This document shows positions 53,250-64,000 of a stretch of DNA of 64,000 nt, one piece after another. Position 1 is the stretch's first letter. Every line of letters begins with the position of its first letter. The translations under genes were made by a program, and so were the position numbers. Origin of the DNA: Acidobacteriota bacterium (lineage in GTDB: Bacteria > Actinomycetota > Acidimicrobiia > Spongiisociales > UBA5794). A model generated the notes under the pieces. That model did not search any database. It was given only the letters and a program-made list of their open reading frames with translations, and was not told the DNA's origin. The DNA lies in contig JADFQA010000003.1 of NCBI GenBank assembly GCA_022562055.1, positions 1 to 64,000 of the forward strand, given 5' to 3'.

Positions 53250-54410
53250 ATGAAACACTTTCTTCTCTTCGGGATGCTCAGCGCGTTCGCACTCTTGGCT
53301 GGGGCTTGTTCGAGCACGCGACAAGGGGATGTCCTGCTGATCCTCGATGAGGGAGCAGCCGTCGTCATCGTCAACCCAGATGGAGGTGTTGTCGAACGAT
53401 TCGAACCTGCGTCCGACGCCGCGTATTTCCAACCGATTTGGGCATCGACAGACACGTTCGTGCGAGCAGAGACGTCCCCGCAAGGCAACCACCTGGCAGC
53501 CATCCGCATTGGTGGTGAAGAAGTTTGGGACGTTGAATTCGCAACACCCCCGTTCTACTACCTCGCCTCGCTCAAAGAGGATTCGGCGACAGTGATCCTG
53601 CTGCGAAACAACGATTTCTCGCCTGGCCTCGTCGCTGAAGTTGTTTCCGGTGTCGGTTCCGTCGACCCTGTGGGAAACGGCGCCCCGTTTTACATGACGT
53701 GGGATCCAGACAGCGACCGGTTTGCCACCCACGTGGGGGCTGTACGCCTCGATGTTCACGCCGAGATCACGGAGACAATCAGCGATTCCGCGGGAATGTT
53801 TCAAGCGCCGGTGTGGCTCGAAGCTGGTCTTGTGACCCTGCGAACTGAGAACACCAGGACGTTTCTTTCGCTGTGGGATGGTGCGGAGTTTGCAGACCTC
53901 GCTACCGTTCGTGGCCCAGCTCGATTCGTGGGGGCGGGGAATCGTCTCGCGGTACAAACGACGAACAGCAGCGATCCGGGCGCAATCTTGGCTTCGGCAC
54001 AAACAATTCCAGCCATCAGTACCGGTGTCCTGACAGTCATCGATCTGACAAGCGGATCGCTGTCCGCTGTCTCGTCAGACCCGGCTCTTGTCTACCAATG
54101 GGACGCAACAGGGAATCGCTTGTTGTTTTTGGATTTCGTAAATGACGGCGACCTCGCGGTGCAGTGGCACGTTTGGGAAGGTGGCGACGTTACCGACTTC
54201 GAGCAGTTTGCGGTGAACGTTTCGTGGCTCCAGTCGTTTGGACCATTCTTCGACCAGTACGCCCAGTCCGTTTCGCTGTGGGCTCCAGATGGATCGGCGT
54301 TTGTTTACCCAGCAATCGTGGACGGTGAGCCCAGAATCTTGGTCCAGGACATTGACGACGAGACAGCAACGGACGTCGCCAGCGGCGTCTGGGTTGCCTG
54401 GTCGCCGTAA
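53250..54410 (+). CDS. Putative lipoprotein with beta-propeller-like sequence
   Basis: The 386-aa product has a lipobox (LLAGAC, Cys near residue 20) and then loosely repeated strands with P.W..D....V, WDPDSDRFATHVG, YQWDATGNRLLFL and LWAPDGSAFVYPA, a pattern of TolB/WD40-like propellers. No catalytic motif is visible. It stands ahead of ligA on the same strand. Confidence 0.75.
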   Translation: MKHFLLFGMLSAFALLAGACSSTRQGDVLLILDEGAAVVIVNPDGGVVERFEPASDAAYFQPIWASTDTFVRAETSPQGNHLAAIRIGGEEVWDVEFATPPFYYLASLKEDSATVILLRNNDFSPGLVAEVVSGVGSVDPVGNGAPFYMTWDPDSDRFATHVGAVRLDVHAEITETISDSAGMFQAPVWLEAGLVTLRTENTRTFLSLWDGAEFADLATVRGPARFVGAGNRLAVQTTNSSDPGAILASAQTIPAISTGVLTVIDLTSGSLSAVSSDPALVYQWDATGNRLLFLDFVNDGDLAVQWHVWEGGDVTDFEQFAVNVSWLQSFGPFFDQYAQSVSLWAPDGSAFVYPAIVDGEPRILVQDIDDETATDVASGVWVAWSP

Positions 54411-56495
<2,085 letters not shown>

Positions 56496-56555
56496 TCGCA
56501 AGCCTCGCCGGCGAAGTCGGCGTTACCGTAAAGGGTGGTGTGGTTCGAGAGCGCC

Positions 56556-57551
56556 CTACTCGCGGGTTGGCAGTCGAAGGAGGGCTACGGCGAAACGATC
56601 CTCGGAGTCGGTCCACCAGTTGGCGACATGGAGGCCGGCTTGGTGCGCCTCGGTGGTCAGTTTCGCAAACGTAAACTTGCAAGACACCTCGTCGTGGATT
56701 TCCTCGTCTTTGTCGAGATGCACCGTGATGTTGAGGTCCTCGATTCGCACATCCATAACGCGAGTTGCGCGTAGGCTCATCGAGACACATTCGCATTCCT
56801 CATCCCAGCGGGCAATGAAATCGAACGCTGGGACGTCAAAATCGGCGCCGAGTTCGCGGTTGAGAACGTGCAGAATGTTCTTGTTGAACTCCGCCGTGAC
56901 TCCCGCCGAGTCATCGTAGGCCGCAACAAGCGTAGGGATGTCCTTGATGAGATCGAGCCCGACCAGCAGCCCATCGTCAGGTTCCAGCATGGCAGCAACG
57001 GATCGGTAGAAACGCACCCGCCCCGGTGCGAGAAAGTTTCCGATCGTCGAACCGAGGAACGTCACCAGCCGACGTCCACATCGGGGGATCATGGGGAGAT
57101 CGGTATGGAAGTCGCCTACGAGGCTTTCTGTCTCCAGCCAAGGAAACTCCCGTTGCAGGGAATCTGCGGCATCTCGGAGCGCTGACTCGGATATGTCGAA
57201 AGGGACGTACCGTGTTCCACTGCCTACGCGTTCCATGGCGTTGATGAGGAGTCGCGTTTTCACCGAGTATCCGGACCCGAGCTCCACAAGTTCGACGGGT
57301 TCAACAGCAGCCAGCATGTCGTTTGCGTACTTCGTGAGGATCTCGGTCTCTGCTCGGGTCAGGTAGTACTCGGGTAGCTGGGTGATCTCCTCAAACAGCG
57401 CCGATCCGCGAGCATCGTAGAAGTACTTCGAGGAGAGTTCCTTGCGTGTTTTTGTCAGTCCTCGGAGTACGTCAGATGCCAGATCCGCGCCGAAGTCAGC
57501 TTCATGTGACAGGCGCCGCACGGTAGCTCCCTCCCCGAGACGCGGGGTCAT
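56556..57551 (-). CDS. egtD: L-histidine N-alpha-methyltransferase (ergothioneine)
   Basis: The 331-aa SAM-dependent enzyme has KYFYDARGSALFEEITQLPEYYLTRAE near the start, VELGSGYSVKTRLL (SAM loop), the LVTFLGSTIGNF block and a C-terminal FTFAKLTTEAHQAGL stretch. It trimethylates histidine to hercynine, the first step of ergothioneine synthesis. The ATG at 57551 overlaps the egtC stop. Confidence 0.94.
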   Translation of the reverse strand: MTPRLGEGATVRRLSHEADFGADLASDVLRGLTKTRKELSSKYFYDARGSALFEEITQLPEYYLTRAETEILTKYANDMLAAVEPVELVELGSGYSVKTRLLINAMERVGSGTRYVPFDISESALRDAADSLQREFPWLETESLVGDFHTDLPMIPRCGRRLVTFLGSTIGNFLAPGRVRFYRSVAAMLEPDDGLLVGLDLIKDIPTLVAAYDDSAGVTAEFNKNILHVLNRELGADFDVPAFDFIARWDEECECVSMSLRATRVMDVRIEDLNITVHLDKDEEIHDEVSCKFTFAKLTTEAHQAGLHVANWWTDSEDRFAVALLRLPTRE

Positions 57552-58318
57552 GACAACTCCAACGGTTGGAGTTGCACGCCATCGGCGGTGACGTGGACCA
57601 GGTGGTGTTCGGGCACTGGCCGCCAATCGTCGCGGTCGTCGAGCGGTTCAGACACCACCCACGATCCGGTGGAGCGCGCAGCGGTGTAGAGACTGTTGAG
57701 TGGTTCGTTGACCGAGTGACGGGCCGCGACGACATTCGTGCCATCTGCAATGACGACGTTTAGTGTTGCCTGCGAGTCGTGTCGGCGGACCAGCTCCCCA
57801 ATCGTGCCAAGCCCATCGATCATTGCTTGTGCGAGGTCTCCCGAGTAGTGCTCAAGAACGACCAGCAGGAGCGCGAGCGAGTCGCTGACCGTGTGGAGTT
57901 GCTCGTAGGATTGTGCGCTCAGCGAACTGACAAGTTCGCGCCCAAGAGCACCTCGGAACCCTGCAATGAAGCCGTTGTGCACGCCGGCCATGGTGCCTAC
58001 AACGAAGGGCGCAACATTCGCTGCTCCGACGGGTATGCCTGAGCTGGCGGAGCGTACAGCAGCGAGAAATGCATGTGCAGACAACCGTTGCGCGAGGTGA
58101 GGCAAGTTGGCGTCTTGCCAGGGCGCTAGCGGCGTGACATAGCGCAGCGGTCTCGGATCGATCCCGTCCCACCATGCAACACCGGTCCCATCAACGTTGA
58201 CTTTCCCGTGGAGTTGCTCCCGAGGAGCATACGATTGGTGTTCTAACGAGTGGGGTGGTCGGTACAAAGCTTCGGCGAGAGGGATCGGATTCCCAATGTA
58301 GGCTGCGATTCTGCACAT
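57548..58318 (-). CDS. egtC: Gamma-glutamyl-hercynylcysteine sulfoxide amidase (class II glutamine amidotransferase fold)
   Basis: The 256-aa product starts MCRIAAYIG, with the N-terminal nucleophile Cys2 of Ntn hydrolases, and has NAAPFVVG-like and GVHNGFIAGF segments seen in EgtC. It removes glutamate from gamma-glutamyl-hercynylcysteine sulfoxide. The start is 1 base after the egtB stop. The open frame further upstream is antisense-free but overlaps egtB, and the Cys2 rule fixes the start. Confidence 0.92.
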   Translation of the reverse strand: MCRIAAYIGNPIPLAEALYRPPHSLEHQSYAPREQLHGKVNVDGTGVAWWDGIDPRPLRYVTPLAPWQDANLPHLAQRLSAHAFLAAVRSASSGIPVGAANVAPFVVGTMAGVHNGFIAGFRGALGRELVSSLSAQSYEQLHTVSDSLALLLVVLEHYSGDLAQAMIDGLGTIGELVRRHDSQATLNVVIADGTNVVAARHSVNEPLNSLYTAARSTGSWVVSEPLDDRDDWRPVPEHHLVHVTADGVQLQPLELS

Positions 58319-58319
58319 G

Positions 58320-59657
58320 TCAGATGTCCCAGACCAGCCTGATTCCGACGAATATTTGCCGCCGGATCGGAATGTCCCAATTGCGGAACGTTGTTCTTGC
58401 GACAAGCCGCGATGTCGCCCATGACGCACCCCGTAACACGCGATAGTCTTCGCCGAAGAAGACTTCGGAATATTCGGGGTATGGGAACGTCGAGAACCCC
58501 GCGTACCCCTTGAAATACGAGGTGGTCCATTCGTACCCGTCGCCGAGTAGTTGTTCAACGCCGTAGGCGCTCGCCCCGGTGGGGTAACTCCCGACAGGAG
58601 CGGGTCCCCAGCCGATGCGGCCGAGGTTAGCCGTCTCGGGTGTTGGTGGTGTCTCACCCCAGGGGTACTTTCTCGACTCCTGTGCTGCGGGATCCCATGC
58701 GGCAGCCTTCTCCCATTCGAGTTCGGTTGGAAGGCGACCGCCCGCAAACGCGGCGAACGCCTGCGCCTCGTGGAAGTTGACATGCTCCACCGGCTCGGCT
58801 GGATCGAGTGAACTGAGATGTCCGAACCGGCGCACAAGCCAGCCGCCGTCGAGGTCGGGGATCCATCCCTGGGGGGTGGTATGGCCGTGCTCCGCTAGCC
58901 ATTCCCGACCTTGTTCCGTCCAATGGTCAGAGTTCTGGTAACCGCCAGCCTGTACGAACTCGTCGTAACGCCGCGCAGTCACGGGGAATTTGTCTATCGC
59001 GAATCCATTGAGGTCGATCAGGTGTGCGGGTCGCTCGTTGTCGTAGGCGTACATCAAGTCGTTGGTACCAAACATGAACGTTCCAGCGGGAATTGTCACC
59101 CTGGTGGCGTCGTCAACAGCAGCGGCACGTTGGGGAAGGCGGCGTCTGGCGGCCACAACGTACGGTGCGAGGTCGCTGCGAAGGTCGAGCGCTTGCAGAA
59201 CCGTTTCCTGATGTTGGGCTTCGTGTTGGGCGATCATCGACCACACATACCCGTCAGCCAAGAGCGGGCTTTCGGGGTCAAGGTCGTGGTGTCTGAGGAC
59301 GTCGAGGGCTTCGCCACGTACGTTGTTCAGGTAGTCCGTCGCCTCCTTCCTCTCAAGAATCGGGAGACCACCACGCACCCACCGCGGGTTATCGAACGGG
59401 TTGTATAGATCGTCGAGGACGGGGTCCCTGGCCTCGCGCCCGGCGATCTTGCGGAGAAGCCAGAACTCCTCGAAATTCGCAATATGTCCCATGTCCCAAA
59501 CGATTGGGGACATAAGCGGGTCAAATTGTCGATGAAGATCGTCGTCGGTGAGGGCGTCCGTCATCCGAAACGTTCCCGAACGAACCGTGGTCAACTGCGC
59601 CTCGAGAAGCGACCGTCGTGTGGCAATCGCGGTCGCGCCGGATTGGTCGGCTGTCAT
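58320..59657 (-). CDS. egtB: Hercynine oxygenase EgtB
   Basis: The 445-aa iron enzyme has an N-terminal DinB-like domain with iron ligands in GHIANFEEFW and HEAQHQET, and a C-terminal FGE-sulfatase domain with PVEHVNFHEAQAFAAFAGGRLPTELEWEKAA and RVLRGASWAT. It joins hercynine to gamma-glutamylcysteine (or cysteine) using O2. I start at ATG 59657; a second ATG at 59678 is in frame. It leads the operon egtB-egtC-egtD. Confidence 0.93.
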   Translation of the reverse strand: MTADQSGATAIATRRSLLEAQLTTVRSGTFRMTDALTDDDLHRQFDPLMSPIVWDMGHIANFEEFWLLRKIAGREARDPVLDDLYNPFDNPRWVRGGLPILERKEATDYLNNVRGEALDVLRHHDLDPESPLLADGYVWSMIAQHEAQHQETVLQALDLRSDLAPYVVAARRRLPQRAAAVDDATRVTIPAGTFMFGTNDLMYAYDNERPAHLIDLNGFAIDKFPVTARRYDEFVQAGGYQNSDHWTEQGREWLAEHGHTTPQGWIPDLDGGWLVRRFGHLSSLDPAEPVEHVNFHEAQAFAAFAGGRLPTELEWEKAAAWDPAAQESRKYPWGETPPTPETANLGRIGWGPAPVGSYPTGASAYGVEQLLGDGYEWTTSYFKGYAGFSTFPYPEYSEVFFGEDYRVLRGASWATSRLVARTTFRNWDIPIRRQIFVGIRLVWDI

Positions 59658-59738
59658 GTGTTGCTGCCTTCCCGGCATGTCGAGGCTTCGACCCGACCAA
59701 CCCAGCGCATTGCTCCGGTATTCCGAAGCTGAGACCGG

Positions 59739-61148
59739 TCAGACATCAGGGTCGTCGACGACTTTGCCAGGGTTCCACAGCCCATGTGGATCCAGGGAAC
59801 GCTTGATGAGGCGCATGAGATCGAGTTCTTCATCGTCCAGCACCTCTGCGGCTCTGCGAAACTTTCGCTGCCCAAGGCCATGTTCGGCGCTTAGAGACCC
59901 TCCGAGATCCAGAGCCGCATCCTCGATGACCAGTGTGAGCGCTGGGCCGAACACAGTGAACTCCTCTTCAGACATTGCTGGCGGGCGAAGCACGTTGTAG
60001 TGGATGTTGCCGTCGCCGATGTGTCCGAATACCAACACCCTGGCATTGGGAACCAGTGCCGCTACCCCTTTATCGGCGGCTGCTATGTATTTCGGAATGG
60101 CGCTGATCGGGACGCTCGAATCGCCCTTAACACATGTTGGATCTTCCACAATCAAGGCAGCAATACGCTCGCGAATGTCCCACAGCTTTCGCGATTGTGA
60201 TGCAGAGGCTGCGATTATTGCATCGGCGATCAAACCATCGTCGGCGGCAGCGCTGATGACATTGAGGAGCATCTCCTCAAGAGGAACTCGCTTTGAGGTC
60301 GCCGCAAACTCGGCGAGGACGTACCACTCGTACGAGCTGCCCATCGGTGACGTTGTGGTGTCCACGACGGATTCGACGGCGACACCGCTCATTAGTTCAA
60401 AGGTCGACAAGAATTCGTCGAGTTCGGCGCGGCATCTGGCCAAGAGGTCCACGGCCGCCGCACATGTGTTCATTGCAAAGAGCACCGTCTCCGACAACTG
60501 TGGAGGCGGAAACAGCTTCAACTTTGCCGCGGTGATGATGCCGAGTGTTCCCTCGGCACCGATGAAAAGGTGTTTTAGGTCGTACCCGGTGTTGTGCTTC
60601 GGGAGGCGGTTCAGTCCGTTCCAGATTGCACCACTTGCCAGCACGACTTCGATGCCGAGTACGAGGTTGCGTGCCATGCCGTACCGAACGACGTTCGTCC
60701 CTCCAGCGTTGGTGCTCAGGTTGCCGCCGATTTGGCTGCTCAAACCTGCGTGTCGCAGCGGAAACAGCCGATCGTTGTCGGCTGCGAGTTGCTGAAGGTC
60801 GACAAGCAGATATCCGGCTTCCACCGTAACGGTGTTCGAGAGCAAATCGAGGTCCCGAACTGCGGTCATGCGTTCGAGCGACACCACCACACTCTTGTCG
60901 TCGCCAACGGGCACAGATCCTCCGACCAAGCCGCTGTTGCCTCCGTGTGGCACCATGCTCACCGCTGCTTGTGCGCACACTTGGACGATCGCGGCGACTT
61001 CTTCGGTCGTTCGCGGCCGCATCACTGCAATCGGTTGTCCATGATAGTTTCTCGTGACATCCGTTGCATACCGCGCCACCGCTTCGGAGTCGGCGATCGG
61101 ACCGTCTCCGATGGTTGCAAGTTTCGAGAGCAAGTTTGAGGCCGTCAT
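59739..61148 (-). CDS. FAD-binding oxidase/dehydrogenase (GlcD / D-2-hydroxyglutarate dehydrogenase-like)
   Basis: The 469-aa flavoprotein has the PCMH-type FAD loop VPHGGNSGLVGGSVP, SSQIGGNLSTNAGG, GAEGTLGIITAAKLKL, the C-terminal FGHIGDGNIHYNV, and the SLSAEHGLGQRK end of GlcD/D2HGDH proteins. It oxidises a D-2-hydroxyacid; lactate, glycolate and 2-hydroxyglutarate are all possible. The ATG at 61148 is used; the frame runs on to 61241. Confidence 0.88.
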   Translation of the reverse strand: MTASNLLSKLATIGDGPIADSEAVARYATDVTRNYHGQPIAVMRPRTTEEVAAIVQVCAQAAVSMVPHGGNSGLVGGSVPVGDDKSVVVSLERMTAVRDLDLLSNTVTVEAGYLLVDLQQLAADNDRLFPLRHAGLSSQIGGNLSTNAGGTNVVRYGMARNLVLGIEVVLASGAIWNGLNRLPKHNTGYDLKHLFIGAEGTLGIITAAKLKLFPPPQLSETVLFAMNTCAAAVDLLARCRAELDEFLSTFELMSGVAVESVVDTTTSPMGSSYEWYVLAEFAATSKRVPLEEMLLNVISAAADDGLIADAIIAASASQSRKLWDIRERIAALIVEDPTCVKGDSSVPISAIPKYIAAADKGVAALVPNARVLVFGHIGDGNIHYNVLRPPAMSEEEFTVFGPALTLVIEDAALDLGGSLSAEHGLGQRKFRRAAEVLDDEELDLMRLIKRSLDPHGLWNPGKVVDDPDV

Positions 61149-61194
61149 GGCTGTTGTGTCCTTCGCGGTTTGGAACTCTGTCAGGGGTCGGTCG

Positions 61195-61992
61195 TCATTG
61201 CCGAGGCGATGCCGAGAATACAACTTCGAGGCGAGCCTCATTCTCGCCCGTCACGAATCCGCCGATGCTGGGTGGGTTAACACCGAAGTCGGTGATTACA
61301 ATTTCGGTCGCACCGAGAATCCGCTGCTGGTGAAGACCGCAAATGGGTTGGCGGAGAACAGACGCGCGACATTGCTGTCTCGGCGACTCTGATCGGAGCG
61401 AAACGTCGTCAGGTCGATCGAGATTTCGGAAACTCCGTCGAGGTCGATCATGCCCGAGAGGGTCGTTGTCCGGCCCACGGCGACTGCCGCAAGACCGCTC
61501 GCAGCGAGGGTCTCCGGCACACTATATGTGGCCACGCCGCTCTCGATTGTGAACCTCCGTGCGACCAGCGCGTCAATCGACGACGACTCGGAGTTGCCGA
61601 GGTCGTCGAGTGCTAGGAACCCAGATTCGATGTCGGAGAGCCCTTGCAAGCCAAGTCCGCCCGCGAGTACAACGACAGAGAAGGCCAGCAGTACCGGCCG
61701 CGGGAGCGTCACGCTGTCCAGTCGAGGAACAATGATGACCGTGCCAAAAAAGATAATTGCAGCCAGCGGCGCGCCGAACGTGATCATGTGATCCAGATAC
61801 GCGATTTGAACCGCCACCAGCCCCACGAGAGTCGCCAGAAATCCCCACACCAAAAGCGCCGAGGATAACCGTAAGAGTGTTCATAAACACCGGGTCAGGC
61901 GACAACAGCGGGATCGACACGGCAGCCGCGAGCAGTCCAGTCACACTCCCAACCAGGAGGCTTTTGGGGATTGGAGATGTGGTTGTGGACAT
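61195..61992 (-). pseudogene. Decayed YceI-like gene with N-terminal membrane segment
   Basis: From ATG 61992 (GAGAGG upstream) two to four membrane helices are coded, but the frame shifts within TTTT at about 61851-61854; dropping one T joins VILGA to LVWGFLATLVG. The continuing frame codes a YceI start (RRFTIESGVATY, ISIDLTTFRSDQSRRDSNV) then stops at 61296. A third frame, ending at 61195, holds the YceI end (ATEIVITDFGVNPPSIGG). The middle of the YceI domain is absent. At least one frameshift and one deletion are therefore present. Confidence 0.6.
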
Positions 61993-62105
61993 GCGTTCCT
62001 CTCGCGACAATCCGGTCCAGTATGGCCGATGCCGAACCGCTGCCCGTTCGATTTCGCGGAGATACGCTGGACTCGGCTTCGCGTAGGTGGGCTAATCTCG
62101 CGGTC

Positions 62106-62462
62106 ATGCGAACGTTCCACGCAAACTGGTTCTTTGTGACCGTCATTTCGAACGGGCTGGCGGGCCTTTGGGGGTTAGGACTTGCCTACATCAAAAGAGT
62201 CCCGGGCCGGGCGTTTTCGGTCGCGCGCGGTATGGCGATGACCGCGGTTCTAGTCCAAATAACGGCCGGGGTGATCTTGTTCAACTCCGGTATTGTTCCC
62301 GCAAACGCCTTTCACATCTTCTACGGCATCGTCGCGGCGATTACGCTTGCAATCGTGTATGTATATCGTGCACAGATGGCCCGCAACCCCGCGCTGGCCT
62401 ATGGTCTGTTGCTGCTGTTTGTCATGGGACTCGGATTCCGCGCGTGGGCTAACGTGAATTAG
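62106..62462 (+). CDS. Small four-helix membrane protein
   Basis: The 118-aa product has four hydrophobic helices with short loops. The ATG at 62106 is the likeliest start; the open frame begins at 61971 inside the divergent pseudogene. No family motif is recognised. It ends 23 bases before fabI on the same strand and may be cotranscribed with it. Confidence 0.7.
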   Translation: MRTFHANWFFVTVISNGLAGLWGLGLAYIKRVPGRAFSVARGMAMTAVLVQITAGVILFNSGIVPANAFHIFYGIVAAITLAIVYVYRAQMARNPALAYGLLLLFVMGLGFRAWANVN

Positions 62463-62485
62463 GGTTGTGACAAAGAGGTACATGC

Positions 62486-63325
62486 ATGTTGCTTGAAGGT
62501 AAACGATTGTTGATTACAGGGGTGCTTACTGACGACTCGATTGCCTGGCATGTGGCTCGGGTTGCCCAAGAAGAAGGTGCCGAAGTCGTGCTGACGGGGT
62601 TCGGTAGGAGTCTGCGGCTCACGCAACGTTCGGGACGTCGTCTTCCAGTCGAACCAGAGATTGTCGAACTCGACATCAACGACCAGGATCAGCTTGACGC
62701 CACGGTTTCGCGCCTGGACGAGAAGTGGGGCGGTATAGACGGGGCCCTTCATGCCATTGCGTTTGCCCCTGGAAACGCCCTTGGTGGGTCGTTCCTTGAC
62801 ACTGATTCGCAGGATGCCGCGGTCACATTCGTGACGTCAGCTTTCTCGTACAAGACCCTTGCGTCCGCGCTTCAACCTCTGATGGTCAAGGCCGGTGGTG
62901 GTGCGGTTGTTGCTCTCGATTTCGACAACTCTCAGGCATGGCCGATGTATGACTGGATGGGTGTCGCCAAAATGGCGCTCCAGTCGGTGAACCGTTACCT
63001 CGCTTTCTACCTAGGCGAATACAACATCCGGGCGAACCTTGTCGCGGCCGGACCTTTGGGAACGATCGCCGCGAAATCGATTCCGCATTTCGAGCTTTTT
63101 GAGACGGCGTGGCTGGAACGTGCCCCGCTCGGTTGGGATGTGTTTGACCCCGACCCCGTGGCGCGCATGGTCTGTGTGTTGTTGTCCGATTGGGCAAAGT
63201 TCACGTCGGGTGAAATCGTTCACGTCGACGGGGGTTTCCATGCAGTCTCGATTGGGACGGGTCAGAAATACATCGACGAGCAGCAGCGTCAGCTCGAAGC
63301 TGACGCCGCTGAAGACTCCTCGTAG
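62486..63325 (+). CDS. fabI: Enoyl-ACP reductase FabI (InhA-like)
   Basis: The 279-aa SDR enzyme has GKRLLITGVLTDDSIAWHVARV (NADH loop), HAIAFAPGNALGGSF, the catalytic YDWMGVAKMAL (Tyr and Lys spaced 7 apart), and VDGGFHAVSI. It does the last reduction in fatty-acid chain extension. The GVLTDDSIA and YDWMGVAK forms are like mycobacterial InhA, so triclosan/isoniazid-type inhibitors would be its expected ligands (family knowledge). Confidence 0.94.
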   Translation: MLLEGKRLLITGVLTDDSIAWHVARVAQEEGAEVVLTGFGRSLRLTQRSGRRLPVEPEIVELDINDQDQLDATVSRLDEKWGGIDGALHAIAFAPGNALGGSFLDTDSQDAAVTFVTSAFSYKTLASALQPLMVKAGGGAVVALDFDNSQAWPMYDWMGVAKMALQSVNRYLAFYLGEYNIRANLVAAGPLGTIAAKSIPHFELFETAWLERAPLGWDVFDPDPVARMVCVLLSDWAKFTSGEIVHVDGGFHAVSIGTGQKYIDEQQRQLEADAAEDSS

Positions 63326-63341
63326 CGTCGATTCTATCTGG

Positions 63342-63971
63342 CTAGTAGGCGCAGCGGAACGACTCTGGTCCGCGATTGCGGTAGGTGGTGATAAATTCTT
63401 CGAGTTCGTCGTCGGCTCCCGAGTAAGCCTTGAGCCGTCTCCACGAGGTGGCGACCACGGGGCTTGTTAGTCGACTGTTCGGCGACAACACCACGTTGTC
63501 GTTGAACCGGCTAACGATATCGGCAAGTTCAGTTACGACTTCTGGTGCAAGAGTGGGCTGGTACCAGATAACCACCGTGCCGTGCTCGAGAGCATGTACC
63601 GCGAGTTCCCGAGACAACTCTGCTGTGGAGATGCCGCATCTGGGAGATCGGGAGCTGTGGGTTCCGCTCGTTGGCGTCGGGGTGGCGTACGCGAACGTTT
63701 GTCCTGTCGCGATATGCACTTGGCCTTCGTTTGGAAACGTGGTGACGCCGTCGAGTTCAGCCGGCGTGGCCCGGCGAACAACGATGAATCCGAAGACGCC
63801 GAGGACCAGTACCGCGACCGCAACCGCAACCCCGTTCTTTAGCCGGCGTTTGCGCTGGGCGGCTTGTTTCGCCTTAGCTTCGGCGAGCTTGCGTGCTTCG
63901 CGTCGCTGCCTCTTTTCGGCTTGTTTCTGCTTGTCGACCGGTTTGTTTGCGGGGCGTTTCTTCTTGGCCAC
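63342..63971 (-). CDS. DUF3105 membrane-anchored protein
   Basis: The 209-aa product has a long lysine/arginine-rich head (about residues 1-46), one transmembrane helix (VAVAVAVLVLGVFGFIVV), and a DUF3105 domain with YATPTPTSGTHS, ELAVHALEHGTVVIWYQP and TSWRRLKAY. The conserved His residues (THS, LEHG) may bind a metal (inference). Function is unknown. It converges on fabI. Confidence 0.85.
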   Translation of the reverse strand: MAKKKRPANKPVDKQKQAEKRQRREARKLAEAKAKQAAQRKRRLKNGVAVAVAVLVLGVFGFIVVRRATPAELDGVTTFPNEGQVHIATGQTFAYATPTPTSGTHSSRSPRCGISTAELSRELAVHALEHGTVVIWYQPTLAPEVVTELADIVSRFNDNVVLSPNSRLTSPVVATSWRRLKAYSGADDELEEFITTYRNRGPESFRCAY

Positions 63972-64000
63972 ACCATCTCCTCTGGATGTATCGGTTGTAC

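Noticed and set aside
58319-58837. 5' extension of egtC
   Set aside because: EgtC needs Cys at position 2 after Met; this is only met at 58318, and the extension overlaps egtB.

Overview
The window looks like a chromosomal piece of an actinobacterium, most likely of class Acidimicrobiia or a near relative. Base composition is moderately GC-rich and GTG/TTG starts are common. Actinobacterial markers are the ergothioneine genes egtB-egtC-egtD, a mycoredoxin-like glutaredoxin, an InhA-like enoyl reductase, Ni-superoxide dismutase with its own maturation protease, two DUF3048 proteins, a MurA with Asp in place of the catalytic Cys, and the gene order iscS-mnmA-MetE-like-ligA also known from mycobacteria. 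The class assignment is inference. I saw no rRNA, tRNA, CRISPR array, transposase or phage gene.

Bases 1-5.6 kb: a surface-glycan block. It has a STELLO/DUF288-type glycosyltransferase cut by the left edge, a CMP-sugar-type cytidylyltransferase, an HpcH/HpaI aldolase, a D-2-hydroxyacid dehydrogenase, a HAD phosphatase and a GT25 glycosyltransferase. Together these could make and CMP-activate an unusual ulosonic acid. 5.8-19.1 kb: an envelope island. Four secreted proteins (M23 peptidase, sorbosone/glucose-dehydrogenase-like propeller, M15 peptidase, SpoIID protein) each carry three SLH-like repeats with two conserved cysteines. Between and after them lie glycosyltransferases and a nucleotide-sugar dehydrogenase.

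19.2-31.2 kb: korAB (2-oxoacid:ferredoxin oxidoreductase), an amidase with a DUF3048 lipoprotein, an AlkD remnant, the sodX/sodN pair, the lipid II flippase murJ, and two ATPase/permease ABC pairs with 4-base overlaps. 31.3-44.4 kb: a membrane protein, deoC with a paired ALDH and ALDH-like pseudoenzyme, lipoproteins, pgl, a TEX30-like hydrolase, a Nudix/histidine-phosphatase fusion coupled to ppk, rpiB, murA, a second SpoIID protein and an Nfu-type Fe-S protein.

44.4-64 kb: a TetR regulator with two operator-like sites, meaB, an enoyl-CoA hydratase, an SRPBCC gene remnant, an odd alpha/beta hydrolase, mycoredoxin, iscS-mnmA-MetE-like, a RES/Xre toxin-antitoxin pair and a lipoprotein sitting before ligA, egtBCD, a GlcD-type FAD oxidase, a decayed YceI-like gene, a small membrane protein, fabI/inhA and a DUF3105 protein. 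The points I would look at first are the aldolase/CMP-transferase/STELLO cassette, the Cys-SLH wall-enzyme island, the Ni-SOD hook substitution, and the gene remnants at 24.8, 47.2 and 61.2 kb.
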